Shown: positions 7,216 through 14,971 of the stretch, in pieces
Numbering within the stretch: position 1 is the first letter of the stretch
Layout: each line of letters starts with the position of its first letter
NCBI GenBank assembly: GCA_038211965.1
Contig: JBBQVB010000047.1
Location: 1-17,295, forward strand
Direction: 5' to 3'
DNA from: Glacieibacterium sp038211965
GTDB taxonomy: Bacteria > Pseudomonadota > Alphaproteobacteria > Sphingomonadales > Sphingomonadaceae
Length of the DNA: 17,295 nucleotides
Program-made: the position numbers and the translations under genes
Notes under the pieces: generated by a model
Told to the model about the DNA's origin: nothing
The model's input: the letters and a program-made list of their open reading frames with translations, nothing else
The model's database searches: none

Positions 7216-9957
7216 CTACATCGCCAGGGCGAGGTTGCCGTGGCAGTGCTTGAACTTGTTGCCCGACCCGCATGGGCAGGTCGCGTTGCGCGACACGGTG
7301 CGGTTCCAGTCGGCGCGTTCCTCGTCCGACACGTCGGTCAGCGCCGCTGTCGCCGAGCCTGCAAACGCCAGCGCGCCGGGCGGCAGCGCCCCCATCCGCG
7401 GCCCGAAGGCGTCGCTCATCCCGGTCAGCGGGTCGATGTGCGTCGTCACGAAGCTCGGCATCTGCGGCTCGGGCGGCGCGGCGTCGAAGCGCGCGTTCGC
7501 CAACATCCGCGTCACGTCCTCGCGAACCGTACCAAGCATCCGCTCGAACAGTGCGAACGCCTCGGACTTGTATTCGTTGAGCGGCGTCTTCTGCGCGTAA
7601 GCGCGCAGGTGGATGACCTGGCGCAGCGCGTCGAGAGTAGCGAGATGCTCCTTCCAGTGGTGGTCGAGCGCCTGGAGCAGGAAGTTCTTCTCGATCTGGA
7701 TCCACGTCTCGGGCGGCAGCGGCGCGGCCTTCGCCGTCATCGCATCATCGGCGGCGGCGATCAGCCGCTCGACGAGGATTTCGGGGTCGATCTTCTCTTC
7801 GGCGATCCAGTCGGCGACGGGCACATCGACGCCGAGCGTCTCGGCTGCCTGCGTCGCAAGGCTCGCGGCGTCCCATTGCTCGGGATAGCTGCCCGGCGGG
7901 CACGCGGCGGCGACGACGGCGTTGACCGTCTCGTGGCGCATGTCGACCACGACATCGCCGACGGTCGCCGAGTCCATGATGTCCTGGCGCTGGTCGTAAA
8001 CGACCTTGCGCTGGTCGTTCATCACGTCGTCGTACTGGAGGAGCTGTTTGCGAACGTCGTAGTTGCGCGCCTCGACCTTTTTCTGAGCGGTCTCGATGGC
8101 CTTCGAGATCCACGGGTGGACGATCGCCTCGCCCTCTTCGAGACCGTTGTTCATCATCCGCGACAGCATCGACTGCTGGCCGAAGATGCGCAGCAGATCG
8201 TCGTCGAGGCTGAGGTAGAAGCGGCTGAATCCCGGATCGCCCTGACGCCCCGAACGCCCGCGCAGCTGGTTGTCGATGCGGCGGCTCTCGTGGCGCTCGG
8301 TGCCGAGGACGAACAGCCCGCCGGCCTGACGCACCGCCTCGCGTTCGGCCTGAACCTCGGCCTTGATGCGCGCGATGGCCGCCTCGCGCTCGCTGCCCTC
8401 GACGCCCTCCAACTCGCGGACGACGCGCGCCTCGAAATTGCCCCCCAACTGGATGTCGGTGCCGCGCCCCGCCATGTTGGTCGCGATGGTGACGCCGCCG
8501 AGGCGCCCCGCCTGTTCGACGATATGCGCTTCCTGCTCGTGGTAGCGCGCGTTGAGCACGACGTGCTCGACCTTCTCGGCCTTGAGGAACTCGCTGAGCA
8601 TCTCCGATTTTTCGATCGACACGGTGCCGACGAGGATCGGCTGGCCCTTGGCGGTCGCCTCGCGGATCGTCTTGACGATCGCCTTGAACTTTTCGTCGGC
8701 GTTCTTGTAGAACTCGTCGTCGACGTCCTCGCGCTTGACCGGCAGGTTGGTCGGGATTTCGACGACGTTCAATTTATAGATGTCGAAGAATTCGGCCGCC
8801 TCGGTCGCCGCCGTGCCCGTCATGCCGCCGAGCTTGGGGTACATGCGGAAGTAATTCTGGAAGGTGATCGAGGCGAGCGTCTGGTTCTCGGGGGCGATGT
8901 CGACGCCCTCCTTGGCCTCGACCGCCTGGTGCAGCCCATCGGCCCAGCGCCGCCCGTCCATCATTCGCCCGGTGAACTCGTCGATGATGATGACCTTGCC
9001 ACCGCGCACGATGTAATCGGTATCGCGGCGGAAGATGACATTGGCGCGCAGCGCCTGGTTGAGATGGTGCACGACCTGCGTGTTCTCGAAGTCGTAGAGA
9101 TTTTCGCCCTCGAGCATCCCCGCCGCCTCGAAGGCACGCTCGCACTTCTCGGTACCGTCTTCGGTGAGGATCACCGACTTCTGCTTCTCGTCGACTTCGT
9201 AGTCGGCAGCGACAAGGGTCTTCACCACCGCATCGACCGACATGTAGAGTTCGGACTTGTCGTCGGTGGGACCCGAGATGATCAGCGGCGTGCGCGCTTC
9301 GTCGACGAGCACCGAGTCGACCTCGTCGACGACGGCATAGTTGAACGGCCGCTGCACCATCTGCTCACGCGAGTATTTCATGTTGTCGCGCAGGTAATCG
9401 AAGCCGTATTCGTTGTTGGTGCCGTAGGTGATGTCGCACGCATAGGCGGCACGGCGGGTGTCGTCGTCAATGTTGGGTACGATGACGCCGACCGTCATCC
9501 CGAGGAACTTGTAGACGCGGCCCATCCACTCGGCGTCGCGGCTGGCGAGATAGTCGTTGACCGTGACGACGTGGACGCCCTTGCCGCTGAGCGCGTTCAA
9601 ATACACCGCGAGTGTCGCGACGAGCGTCTTGCCCTCGCCGGTGCGCATCTCGGCGATCTCGCCACGATGCAGGACGATGCCGCCGACGAGCTGGACATCG
9701 TAATGGCGCTGGCCGAGGGCGCGCTTGGCGGCCTCACGAACGGTGGCGAAGGCCTCGGGAAGCAGGTCGTCGAGGCTCGCCCCCTCGGCGTGCAGGGCTT
9801 TGAGCTTGACCGTTTGCGCCGCCAGATCGGCGTCGCTCAGCGCTTCGATGCGCGTTTCGAGCGCGTTGACGCGGTCGACCAGCGGCGACAGCGATTTGAC
9901 GTAGCGGTCGTTCGATGATCCGAACAGACGTTTGGCGATGCCGCCGAAGCCGAGCAT
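7216..9957 (-). CDS. secA: Preprotein translocase ATPase subunit SecA
   Basis: SecA is the ATP-driven motor that pushes preproteins through SecYEG. This copy has 913 aa from the ATG at 9957, giving the usual N-terminus MLGFGGIAKRLFGSSNDR; the frame extends 29 codons further up but that part is not SecA-like. AGGAT lies just upstream. Walker A MRTGEGKT is at 104-111 and Walker B/DEAD-type VVDEVDSVLVDE at 209-220. Further on are GGMTGTAATEAAEF, AGRGTDIQLGG and QLRGRSGRQGDPG of the second motor domain. The C-terminal zinc/SecB-binding tail CPCGSGNKFKHCHG (894-907) is intact. The gene has its own promoter (10016-10044) and is followed by the oxidoreductase gene. Confidence 0.98.
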   Translation of the reverse strand: MLGFGGIAKRLFGSSNDRYVKSLSPLVDRVNALETRIEALSDADLAAQTVKLKALHAEGASLDDLLPEAFATVREAAKRALGQRHYDVQLVGGIVLHRGEIAEMRTGEGKTLVATLAVYLNALSGKGVHVVTVNDYLASRDAEWMGRVYKFLGMTVGVIVPNIDDDTRRAAYACDITYGTNNEYGFDYLRDNMKYSREQMVQRPFNYAVVDEVDSVLVDEARTPLIISGPTDDKSELYMSVDAVVKTLVAADYEVDEKQKSVILTEDGTEKCERAFEAAGMLEGENLYDFENTQVVHHLNQALRANVIFRRDTDYIVRGGKVIIIDEFTGRMMDGRRWADGLHQAVEAKEGVDIAPENQTLASITFQNYFRMYPKLGGMTGTAATEAAEFFDIYKLNVVEIPTNLPVKREDVDDEFYKNADEKFKAIVKTIREATAKGQPILVGTVSIEKSEMLSEFLKAEKVEHVVLNARYHEQEAHIVEQAGRLGGVTIATNMAGRGTDIQLGGNFEARVVRELEGVEGSEREAAIARIKAEVQAEREAVRQAGGLFVLGTERHESRRIDNQLRGRSGRQGDPGFSRFYLSLDDDLLRIFGQQSMLSRMMNNGLEEGEAIVHPWISKAIETAQKKVEARNYDVRKQLLQYDDVMNDQRKVVYDQRQDIMDSATVGDVVVDMRHETVNAVVAAACPPGSYPEQWDAASLATQAAETLGVDVPVADWIAEEKIDPEILVERLIAAADDAMTAKAAPLPPETWIQIEKNFLLQALDHHWKEHLATLDALRQVIHLRAYAQKTPLNEYKSEAFALFERMLGTVREDVTRMLANARFDAAPPEPQMPSFVTTHIDPLTGMSDAFGPRMGALPPGALAFAGSATAALTDVSDEERADWNRTVSRNATCPCGSGNKFKHCHGNLALAM

Positions 9958-10015
9958 GAATATCCTGACGCATGACGACGGCGGGCGCACCGCGCCACCG
10001 TCCTGTAACCGGCGC

Positions 10016-10044
10016 GATGTAGGTTCGGGGGTGCTCCAAGTCAA
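10016..10044 (-). promoter_or_regulatory. Sigma-70-type promoter of secA
   Basis: On the minus strand, TTGACT (10044-10039), a 17-bp spacer and TACATC (10021-10016) form a good housekeeping promoter. Transcription would start near 10009, giving a leader of about 50 nt. The sequence AGGAT immediately before the chosen secA ATG acts as a modest Shine-Dalgarno. The leader is short, and I saw no obvious SecM-like upstream peptide. Confidence 0.65.
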
Positions 10045-10137
10045 TTCGTGCTAGCGTGCGCCGACCGCCCCGAAGAATCAGCTGGCGGCGGCGAAATTTA
10101 AGAGGTAGTTAAGCGTTCCTACCAAGAGTTTGCGTAT

Positions 10138-10151
10138 CCCCGGCAACGGGG
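10138..10151 (+). promoter_or_regulatory. Small GNRA-loop hairpin in the leader of the small gene
   Basis: CCCCG (10138-10142), the tetraloop GCAA, and CGGGG (10147-10151) form a compact, very stable hairpin ten bases before the Shine-Dalgarno GGGAGGG (10161-10167). It is not followed by a U-tract, so it is not a terminator. It could stabilise the mRNA 5' end or be a protein-binding element; that is inference. No convincing promoter was found in 10045-10137. Confidence 0.4.
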
Positions 10152-10173
10152 TTCACGATGGGGAGGGTCGCGC

Positions 10174-10422
10174 ATGCTCGCCGAGTATAAGTTCTTTCGC
10201 CTTAACGCCGCCGGGCTGATCGACGCCGCGGAGCGCTGCCGTCTGGCGAGCGACGACGACGCGCTCGATTTCGCGCGCGGCTTCAGCGATGGCGCGATCG
10301 TCGAGGCCTGGCGCGGCGACCTGCGCATCGCCAAGCTGCCGCCGCAGCGTCCCGCAGCCTACCGGCCCACCCCAGCCTCGCCGAATGCGGCGACGAAATG
10401 GCGGCGGCACAGCGCGACATAG
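10174..10422 (+). CDS. Small uncharacterised protein
   Basis: This 82-aa soluble protein has a strong Shine-Dalgarno (GGGAGGG, 10161-10167) six bases before its ATG. The first 55 residues (MLAEYKFFRLNAAGLIDAAE..., then DDDALDFARGFSDGAIVEAW and RIAKL) look like a small alphaproteobacterial protein type with an aromatic/acidic beta-alpha-beta pattern and no known function. The C-terminal 27 residues are Pro/Ala/Arg-rich, low in complexity, and lie mostly in the 64-bp overlap with the convergent tdk gene; they may be an extension left by a lost stop. There is no signal peptide, membrane segment or cysteine cluster. Its own leader with a hairpin suggests independent expression. Confidence 0.65.
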   Translation: MLAEYKFFRLNAAGLIDAAERCRLASDDDALDFARGFSDGAIVEAWRGDLRIAKLPPQRPAAYRPTPASPNAATKWRRHSAT

Positions 10423-10952
10423 CGTTCTTCACCGCCGATTTCGGTCTGTGCGCCATCGCCGATCGCGCCGCCCTGCGCATCGACGCGCAGGTTCATCGTC
10501 GCCTTGCCACCGCAGTGGCACACCGACTTGATCTCGCTGAGCACGTCGGCGAGCGTCAGCAGCCACAGGCTGCCCTCGAACGGATGCCCCCGGAAGTCGC
10601 TGCGCAGGCCATAAGCAAGAACGGGAGTGCGCAGTTCGTCGGCGACGCGGGCGAGCTGGACGACCTGCGCGCGCGTCAGGAACTGCGCCTCGTCGACGAG
10701 CACGCAGGCGAGCGGCGACTCGGCACGGTCGGCGGAAACTTCGGCATGGAGGTCGGTCGCGGCGTCGAAGGTCGAGGCGGGCAGCGATAGCCCGATGCGC
10801 GAGGCGATCACCCCGACGCCGTGGCGGTCGTCAAGCGCGGCGGTGAACAGCCGCGTCCGCATGCCGCGCGCGCGATAGTTGAAGTCGGCCTGTAGAAGCA
10901 GCGTCGACTTCCCGGCATTCATCGACGCGTAGTAGAAATACAGCTTGGCCAT
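10359..10952 (-). CDS. tdk: Thymidine kinase (type II)
   Basis: This enzyme phosphorylates thymidine to dTMP in the salvage pathway. The 197-aa length is typical. The P-loop ASMNAGKST is at 9-17 and the Walker B/catalytic VDEAQFL at 86-92, with Glu88 the likely base. The zinc-binding lasso ligands are Cys145, Cys147, Cys182 and His185 (VCHCGGKA and LCRRHF). The ATG at 10952 gives MAKLYFYYASMNAGKS; the frame stays open far upstream into yihY, but that part is not coding. The gene lies 31 bp after yihY on the same strand, so they are probably co-transcribed. Its 3' end overlaps the convergent small gene by 64 bp. Confidence 0.96.
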   Translation of the reverse strand: MAKLYFYYASMNAGKSTLLLQADFNYRARGMRTRLFTAALDDRHGVGVIASRIGLSLPASTFDAATDLHAEVSADRAESPLACVLVDEAQFLTRAQVVQLARVADELRTPVLAYGLRSDFRGHPFEGSLWLLTLADVLSEIKSVCHCGGKATMNLRVDAQGGAIGDGAQTEIGGEERYVALCRRHFVAAFGEAGVGR

Positions 10953-10983
10953 GCGTGGGTGTGGGACGCGCCGACCCGCCCCG

Positions 10984-11943
10984 TCAATCGGCGGCAGCGG
11001 CAGTGTCTGCCATCGTCGCGTCGCGCGCGCCCATTTCGCGCGCCGGTCCGGTGGTCGTATCGTGCGCCGTCTGGTGTTCGAGCTCGGCGTTGAGCTCGGC
11101 CCCGAGCAGCAGCACATACGCCGACAGGTACAGCCACAGCAGCAGCACGACGACCGCGCCGAGCGCGCCGTAGGTCGCGTTGTAATTGCCGAGTTTCGCG
11201 GCGTAGACGCCGAAGCCCAGTGTCGTCGCCGCGAAGCCGAGCGTCGCAAACACCGATCCTGGCGTCAGCCACGACCATTTGGCGGCGGCGCGCGACGGCC
11301 CGTAGCGGTAAAGCGCGGCGACGCCGATGCTCGCGACGCTGCCCGCGACGATCCACGACAGAATCTTGATCGCCGTCGCGGCGAGCGGCGAGATACGCCC
11401 TGCGATGTCCTCGAGAAAACCCGTCGCCGACGCCGCGAGGAGGAGCAGTACGGCAATGCCGACCGTCGACAGCGTCACCGCGGCGGTAACGAGGTTGAGG
11501 CGCACGAAGCCGCGTGTCTCGCGCTCCTCGTAGGCAATGTTGAGCGCGGTCAGGATTGCGCCCGCACCCTTCATCGCGCCGTAGAGTGCGAGCGCCAGCG
11601 CGAGCAGCAGCCCGAAGCCCTTCTTGCCCGCCGCCGTCTCGACGACGCCCTTCAACTGCTCGTCGATGAGCTTGGCGGCGTCGCCGGGTACGAGTTGCGT
11701 CATCGCCTGCATGTGCCTGGCGACATCGTGCGGATCGACGACGAGCCCATAGGTCAGCACCAGCGCGCCGAGCAGCGGCACCAGCGCGAGAAAGCCGTAG
11801 AAGGCGACGCCGGCGGCGACGAGGCCGAGATTGTCCTTGCCCGCCTCGGCATAGGTGCGCTTGAGGATCTGCCACCAGCCGCGCACCGGGACCTCGCGCG
11901 GCGTCGCGGCGTCGCGACCGTGTCCCTGTTCGCTCTCCGCCAT
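10984..11943 (-). CDS. YihY/BrkB family inner-membrane protein
   Basis: This 319-aa membrane protein belongs to the YihY/virulence factor BrkB family (once mis-annotated as ribonuclease BN). The start at 11943 gives MAESEQGHGRD and a cytoplasmic N-tail with GWWQILKRTYAEAGKDN. Then follow about six hydrophobic helices, the first (about 40-68) holding the family hallmark GVAFYGFLALVPLLGAL. A central segment reads GAILTALNIAYEERETRGF, and the last helix ends in the conserved GAELNAELEHQ. The C-tail is hydrophilic. Its molecular function is unproven; transport has been suggested for the family. It is divergent from argJ (96-bp gap, no clear promoter boxes seen) and upstream of tdk. Confidence 0.92.
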   Translation of the reverse strand: MAESEQGHGRDAATPREVPVRGWWQILKRTYAEAGKDNLGLVAAGVAFYGFLALVPLLGALVLTYGLVVDPHDVARHMQAMTQLVPGDAAKLIDEQLKGVVETAAGKKGFGLLLALALALYGAMKGAGAILTALNIAYEERETRGFVRLNLVTAAVTLSTVGIAVLLLLAASATGFLEDIAGRISPLAATAIKILSWIVAGSVASIGVAALYRYGPSRAAAKWSWLTPGSVFATLGFAATTLGFGVYAAKLGNYNATYGALGAVVVLLLWLYLSAYVLLLGAELNAELEHQTAHDTTTGPAREMGARDATMADTAAAAD

Positions 11944-12039
11944 GTCGCACCCTGTCGTTGCCCGCGCCGCCTCAACGCCAACGGCGGTTTTCGGACCCGG
12001 TCGCCGCGCGAAAACTCGACACCTGCGACACCGCGCGGC

Positions 12040-13275
12040 ATGAACGGCGGCATGACCGTCTCGCCGCTCGCCCGCCCGTTCCCCTACATCGCTGCCGTCG
12101 AGGGGGTACGTATCGGCACCGCGACCGCAGGATACAAGCCGTGGACGCGCGCCGACTGCACGCTCGTCGCGTTCGCCCCGGGCACGACCGTCGCGGGGGT
12201 GCTGACGCGCTCGCGCTGCCCGTCGCCCGAGGTGGACTGGTGCCGTGCGGCGCTGCCGGGCGGGCAGGCGCGCGGGCTGGTGGTCAATGCGGGCAACTCG
12301 AATGCCTTCACGGGCGCGGCGGGGGTCGCTGCCAGCCGGGCGCAGGTCGACATTGCAGCGGCGCTGCTCGGCTGCGCACCCGATCAGGTGTTCGCTGCAT
12401 CGACCGGGGTGATTGGCGTGCCGCTGCCGCAGGACAAGGCGGTTGCCGGCGTGGCGGCGGCGCATGCGGCGCTCGGGCAAGCGACGCTGCGCGATTTCGC
12501 CGAGGCGATCGGCACCACCGATACCTTCGCCAAGGGGGCGGTCGCGCACGCCGTCGTCGGGGGTAAACGCATCACTGTCGCCGGCGTCGTCAAGGGTTCG
12601 GGGATGATCGCGCCCGACATGGCAACGATGCTGGGCTTCGTGTTCACCGACGCGGCAGTAGATGCGCCGCTGCTGCAGGCGCTGTTGCGCGCCGCGAGCG
12701 ACGCCAGCTTCAACAGCATCACGGTGGACAGCGACACCTCGACTTCGGACACCGTGCTGGCGTTCGCGACCGGCGCGGCGGGCAACGCGGTGCTGATGGA
12801 CGAGGCATCGCCGGGGGCCGACGCCTTCGCCGCAGCGCTCGCGCAGGTCTGCCGCGACTTGGCGCAGCTTGTCGTCCGCGACGGCGAGGGCGCGACGAAG
12901 TTCATCGCCGTGTCGGTCGAGGGTGCCGCCGACGATGGCGCGGCAAGGACGGTCGCGCTGAGCATCGCCAACTCGCCGCTGGTCAAGACCGCCATCGCGG
13001 GCGGCGACGCCAACTGGGGCCGCGTCGTGATGGCGGTCGGCAAGGCGGGCGAGGCGGCGGACCGCGACCTGTTAAGCATCCGCTTCGGCACGACGCAGGT
13101 CGCGGCGCGCGGCGCGGTCGTGCCCGGCTACGACGAGGCCCCGGTCGCGGCGCACCTCGCGGGCAACGAGATCGAGATCGGCGTCGATCTGGGGCTCGGC
13201 GATGGCCGCGCGACGGTTTGGACGTGCGATCTGACGCATGGTTACATTTCGATCAACGCCGACTATCGGAGCTAG
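12040..13275 (+). CDS. argJ: Glutamate N-acetyltransferase / amino-acid acetyltransferase ArgJ
   Basis: ArgJ moves the acetyl group from N-acetylornithine to glutamate in the cyclic arginine pathway; some also use acetyl-CoA. The 411-aa protein is made as a precursor that cuts itself: DMATMLGFVFTDA (193-205) contains the Ala195-Thr196 cleavage site, Thr196 becoming the nucleophile of the beta chain. Upstream, NAGNSNAFTG (83-92) and AASTGVIGVPLP (119-130) are typical, and the C-terminus ends in the family's GYISINADYRS. Neither ATG at 12040 nor that at 12052 has a good Shine-Dalgarno, so the start could be four codons later. The frame is open over 1 kb further upstream, but that is the antisense of yihY. 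A GST-family gene follows after 9 bp. Confidence 0.95.
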   Translation: MNGGMTVSPLARPFPYIAAVEGVRIGTATAGYKPWTRADCTLVAFAPGTTVAGVLTRSRCPSPEVDWCRAALPGGQARGLVVNAGNSNAFTGAAGVAASRAQVDIAAALLGCAPDQVFAASTGVIGVPLPQDKAVAGVAAAHAALGQATLRDFAEAIGTTDTFAKGAVAHAVVGGKRITVAGVVKGSGMIAPDMATMLGFVFTDAAVDAPLLQALLRAASDASFNSITVDSDTSTSDTVLAFATGAAGNAVLMDEASPGADAFAAALAQVCRDLAQLVVRDGEGATKFIAVSVEGAADDGAARTVALSIANSPLVKTAIAGGDANWGRVVMAVGKAGEAADRDLLSIRFGTTQVAARGAVVPGYDEAPVAAHLAGNEIEIGVDLGLGDGRATVWTCDLTHGYISINADYRS

Positions 13276-13284
13276 GGGACCTTC

Positions 13285-14195
13285 ATGACAATCGTCCTGC
13301 ACCACTACCCGATGTCGCCGTTCGCCGAGATGGTCCGGCTCGCGCTCGGGCGGAAGGGGGTCGACTGGTCGTCGGTGATCATCCCGAACATCCTGCCCAA
13401 GCCAGATCTGGTCGCGCTGACCGGCGGCTATGCGCGCACCCCCGTGCTGCAGATCGACGCCGACATCTATTGCGACTCGAGCGCGGCGATCGACGCGCTC
13501 GAAGCCTTGCCCGGGCCGACGCTGTACCCCGGACCGCTCGGGCAGGCGGGGCGGATGATCGCGAGCTTCGCGGGCGGCTCGCTGTTCCTCGCCAGTGTCG
13601 GCGGATCAATGGGCGGGCTGCCGCCGGGCGCGGTGCCGCAGGCGTTCATCGACGACCGCAAGGCGCGCATGGGCCTCGACATGGCGAGCCTGATGACGCG
13701 CGCGCCGCACCTCGTCGCGCAGTTCGGCGCGGCGATGGCGTGGCTCGACCTGACGCTCGCCGACGGGCGCGCGTACGTCAGCGGCGACGAGGCCGGCCAC
13801 GCCGATTTCGCGCTCTACATGAACGCGTGGTTCGCGCGGCTCGTCCAAGCGCCGCAGACCGGTGCGGTCCTCGACGCGCTACCCGCCGCCGCCCTGTGGA
13901 TGGGGCGCGTGGCGGCGGTCACGGCAACCCGGCGACGATCGACGCGGCGACCGCGCTCGACATCGCGCGCGTCGCGACGCCCGACACCCGCGGGCACGTC
14001 GATCCGGCGTCGGGCTTCAGCGCCGATCAGCGCGTCACGGTGCGCAACGAGGGACCGAGCGACACACCCGTCGAAGGCCGCCTGCTGCGCCTCGACGCGC
14101 GCGAAATCGTCGTGCTGCGCGACACCGACGACCTCGGCGAGGTCGCGGTCCACTGGCCGCGCTTCGGCTATGCGGTGCAGCCCACCGCCACCTGA
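13285..14195 (+). CDS. Glutathione S-transferase family protein, broken by a -1 frameshift
   Basis: The first frame (from ATG 13285, with GGGGA just upstream) gives a thioredoxin-fold N-domain (LHHYPMSPFAEMVRLALGRK, then YARTPVLQID and the glutathione-site-like CDSSAAIDALE) and a helical C-domain to about residue 211 (LWMGRVAA). After that this frame turns into Arg/Ser/Pro-rich nonsense up to 14271. The frame one base back reads sensibly from 13917: GHGNPATIDAATALDIARV, RVTVRNEGPSDTPVEGRLL and VHWPRFGYAVQPTAT, stopping at 14195. Joined at g13917, they give about 303 aa, the length I expect for sphingomonad GST-family proteins carrying this small beta-rich C-terminal extension. A missing G in the run at 13911-13918 (read error or true mutation) explains it best. 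Enzyme substrate unknown. It probably shares the argJ transcript. Confidence 0.8.
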
Positions 14196-14230
14196 GCGCA
14201 GCATTTTGCAACTGATCGGTGATAGAGAGG

Positions 14231-14263
14231 TGTCGGAAATTCTTACAGTCGGGAAGCGGACTG
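14231..14263. promoter_or_regulatory. Possible activator-binding dyads upstream of the sigma-54 promoter
   Basis: Two inverted repeats sit side by side. At 14231-14247 TGTCGGAA and TTCTTACA flank a single A (six of eight pairs match). At 14246-14263 CAGTC and GACTG flank 8 nt. They lie about 36-70 bp upstream of the -24 element, a plausible place for an enhancer-binding activator site. Pairing is imperfect, so this is tentative. Confidence 0.3.
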
Positions 14264-14298
14264 CAGCATAAGTGCTTGATTTTACTTCGCGTCAGAAC

Positions 14299-14314
14299 TG
14301 GCATGGCTCTTGCT
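14299..14314 (+). promoter_or_regulatory. Sigma-54 (RpoN) -24/-12 promoter
   Basis: TGGCATGGCTCTTGCT matches the RpoN consensus TGGCACG-N4-TTGCW with one mismatch. The invariant GG (14300-14301) and GC (14312-14313) are spaced by exactly 10 bp. Transcription would start near 14325, giving a leader of about 46 nt with the Shine-Dalgarno TGGAG at 14357-14361 before the GTG start of the PEP-CTERM gene. No competing sigma-70 pair is convincing in this gap. Transcription would need an activator of the NtrC type, not encoded here. Confidence 0.75.
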
Positions 14315-14370
14315 GTGGGTACGAGCACATGCGGGCAATTTTCCGCGGTAGTGGCTTGGAGTTTTAAGCA

Positions 14371-14907
14371 GTGAAGACGATATTTCTCGCGGCAACCGCC
14401 GCAGTTGCGCTCCTTGGCGCCGGTTCGGCCAACGCGCTGACCTTCTTGATCGCCTATTCTTCGAGCGGTGCCGCGCCCCTGACGCTCAATGCAACCGTCA
14501 CAACGGCCGACGTTTTGAACAGCGTTGGCGGCTACGACGTGTTGAGCATCACGGGCAACGTGTCGGGCGATGTGATCACGGGGCTGACGCCGAACCCGAA
14601 CCAGCCCAATGCGGCGGGATCGCCCGATGGCCTGTTTAACTACGACAACGTGTTCTTCACGACCGCGCCCTATGTCAGCGGCCCCGGACTGTTGTTCACT
14701 TCAGCGGCGTTCGAGTATAATTTCTTCTCCGACGACGCGAACACCTACGAACTCTACCAGGCGGCCAACGGTGGCTACACCGCGAACTCTGTCGGCACGC
14801 TCGCGGTCACGCAGGTTCCCGAGCCCGCGACGTGGGGCCTGATGATTGCCGGTTTTGCGATGACCGGGCTTGCCGCGCGCCGCCGCAAGGCCGTCGTCGC
14901 CGCGTAA
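14371..14907 (+). CDS. PEPxxWA-CTERM sorting domain surface/secreted protein
   Basis: This 178-aa protein starts with GTG at 14371 (TGGAG nine bases upstream). Residues 1-22 are a signal peptide (MKTIFLAATAAVALLG, cleavage after ANA). The mature part is Asn/Thr/Ser-rich, low in charge and likely beta-rich, with no known domain and no cysteine. The C-terminal 30 residues are a sorting signal: VPEPATWGLM (149-158), a short hydrophobic helix, and the basic ARRRK end. In such systems an exosortase in the inner membrane cuts at the PEP motif during export and the protein ends up outside the cell, often with exopolysaccharide. The PEPxxW type is a hallmark of Sphingomonadales. The exosortase is not in this window. 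The gene stands alone, with a sigma-54 promoter in front and an intrinsic terminator behind. Confidence 0.92.
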   Translation: MKTIFLAATAAVALLGAGSANALTFLIAYSSSGAAPLTLNATVTTADVLNSVGGYDVLSITGNVSGDVITGLTPNPNQPNAAGSPDGLFNYDNVFFTTAPYVSGPGLLFTSAAFEYNFFSDDANTYELYQAANGGYTANSVGTLAVTQVPEPATWGLMIAGFAMTGLAARRRKAVVAA

Positions 14908-14927
14908 TCCGGGCGAGTAAGACGCAA

Positions 14928-14958
14928 GGGCGGCGGCTGCGAGGCCGCCGCTCTTTTT
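14928..14958 (+). terminator. Intrinsic terminator of the PEP-CTERM gene
   Basis: GCGGCGGC (14930-14937) pairs perfectly with GCCGCCGC (14944-14951) around the loop TGCGAG; two more pairs (one G-U) extend the stem, and TTTTT follows at 14954-14958. It begins 20 bp after the stop codon. It lies between convergent genes, but the other strand lacks a U-tract, so it mainly serves the plus strand. Confidence 0.85.
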
Positions 14959-14971
14959 CTATGATGCGCGG

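Noticed and set aside
4996..9918. A 1640-codon open frame on the plus strand running antisense through DUF885, the oxidoreductase and secA.
   Set aside because: Its product is Arg/Asp/Val-rich with no recognisable domain, and it mirrors three well-supported genes. Long stop-free antisense frames are normal in DNA this GC-rich.
10138..10151. The CCCCG-GCAA-CGGGG hairpin as a terminator.
   Set aside because: It has no U-tract, a five-pair stem only, and is followed by a Shine-Dalgarno and start codon.
10945..12039. The 365-codon upstream extension of the argJ frame.
   Set aside because: It is the antisense of yihY and tdk; ArgJ homology starts only at 12040 and the full length from there (411 aa) already fits the family.
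11944..12039. Promoters in the divergent yihY-argJ gap.
   Set aside because: No pair of -35/-10 boxes with acceptable spacing stood out on either strand, although promoters must exist in or near it.
13909..13922. Programmed -1 ribosomal frameshifting in the GST gene.
   Set aside because: The sequence GTGGCGGCGGTC has no X-XXY-YYZ slippery heptamer with good re-pairing, and I saw no clear downstream pseudoknot. A one-base deletion or read error is simpler.
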